Assembly (NCBI RefSeq): GCF_041434935.1 | Contig: NZ_CP107964.1 | Location: 2,790,001-2,854,000, forward strand | Direction of reading: 5' to 3' | DNA length: 64,000 nucleotides | From: Kitasatospora sp. NBC_00374 | GTDB lineage: Bacteria > Actinomycetota > Actinomycetes > Streptomycetales > Streptomycetaceae | In this document: positions 63,733 through 64,000 of the stretch, one piece after another | How positions within the stretch are numbered: the first letter of the stretch is position 1 | Layout: the number at the start of each line of letters is the position of its first letter | Position numbers and translations under genes: made by a program | Notes under the pieces: generated by a model | What the model saw: only the letters and a program-made list of their open reading frames with translations | Databases searched by the model: none | Told to the model about the DNA's origin: nothing

Positions 63733-63935
63733 TTGACCGACTGGCCGCCCGCACTCAGGGCGGTCCTGGAGTCCTTCCCCAAGGACGGGCCCGGCCGGGT
63801 CAACCTCTTCGGCACCCTCGCCCACCACCCCCGCCGGCGCAGGCCCGGCTCGGCCTCGCCCGGGTGGCCGAGCGGTTGCGCCACCACACCGGCAAGATCG
63901 TGCACGGCCTCCAGCCGCTCCCGGTCACCTGGTGA
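63733..63935 (+). pseudogene. Remnant resembling a carboxymuconolactone-decarboxylase gene
   Basis: From TTG at 63733 the frame reads LTDWPPALRAVLESFPKDG and then GRVNLFGTLAHHP, like the opening of CMD-family proteins. It then breaks; a second frame continues ARLGLARVAERLRHHTGKI and ends LQPLPVTW at 63935. The two parts may come from different genes. Both look decayed. Confidence 0.45.
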
Positions 63936-64000
63936 CCGCCCGGGCCGGCCAGGCCCACCGCCACCGCCGGGCGGTGTGGCAGGATCGCGGGGGCCGCAGC

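Noticed and set aside
63848..63935. tRNA-like string GGGTGGCCGAGCGGTT
   Set aside because: It resembles the 5' end of a Ser/Leu tRNA, but no anticodon stem, T-loop GTTCGA or acceptor pairing follows.

Overview
This window is high-GC DNA with strong third-position GC bias, many GTG and some TTG starts, and operons whose genes overlap by ATGA, GTGA or TGATG. The content points to a filamentous actinomycete of the Streptomycetaceae (Streptomyces or Kitasatospora type): DasR-like sites at a GH18 chitinase, an AfsR/SARP regulator, a rare TTA (bldA) codon in a regulator, a BlaI/M56 pair and a trypsin-co-occurring conflict operon. No rRNA, tRNA, CRISPR array, insertion sequence or phage gene was recognised. 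All family assignments come from reading the sequence; no database search was run.

Layout. 1-5.2 kb: an accessory-looking module of a TTG-started XRE/TPR regulator with a TTA codon, a chain of very small coupled genes, a sugar-nucleotide epimerase, a GT2 glycosyltransferase, an HD-domain protein and an unassigned 399-aa protein. 5.4-5.6 kb: a frameshifted Phd/YefM antitoxin relic. 5.6-9.2 kb: FAD oxidase, MFS exporter and divergent MarR regulator. 9.3-11.3 kb: secreted GH18 chitinase with two DasR-like sites. 11.4-16 kb: lipoprotein, BlaI/M56 pair (the protease gene appears frameshifted), NlpC/P60 hydrolase behind a BlaI-like palindrome, cold-shock protein, DoxX protein and an orphan barstar. 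16-19.6 kb: an FtsX/MacB-type ABC exporter.

19.8-25.6 kb holds two divergent operons: KDPG aldolase, N-acyl-D-amino-acid deacylase and a fold-III PLP deaminase on one side; KDG kinase, IclR regulator and RidA on the other. Together they could take N-acetyl-glucosaminate to pyruvate and glyceraldehyde-3-phosphate, an oxidative route of amino-sugar use that fits the nearby chitinase. 25.6-28.3 kb: Lrp regulator with tryptophan 2,3-dioxygenase and kynureninase. 28.2-34.5 kb: a four-gene trypco1, trypsin-VMAP, MoxR AAA+ and vWA/pseudo-caspase/TIR operon, a probable immune or conflict system. 34.8-40.7 kb: a polar amino-acid ABC importer split around an RpiR regulator and a C45 acyltransferase-like hydrolase, with shared GTAG/CTAC operators. 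40.8-44.7 kb: phosphopantetheinyl transferase, DUF2269 protein, DUF89 phosphatase, a stand-alone tsaD and a DUF2277 protein.

44.9-48.1 kb: TetR, AidB-like acyl-CoA dehydrogenase and amidohydrolase operon. 48.2-53.4 kb: secreted trypsin-like protease, a second TetR with twin operators beside two small membrane proteins, a GH30/CBM13 glycosidase, and two decayed secreted-enzyme genes (a chitinase that lost its catalytic domain and an alginate-lyase-like stub). 53.4-60.1 kb: glyoxylate carboligase, PP2C phosphatase, a small peptide, an AfsR/SARP regulator and a membrane-anchored XRE/SH3 protein. 60.7-63.3 kb: a small tudor/CarD-like protein, a cold-shock gene with a long structured leader, and a DEAD-box helicase. 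63.4-63.9 kb: broken remnants of a KAS III gene and a carboxymuconolactone-decarboxylase-like gene.
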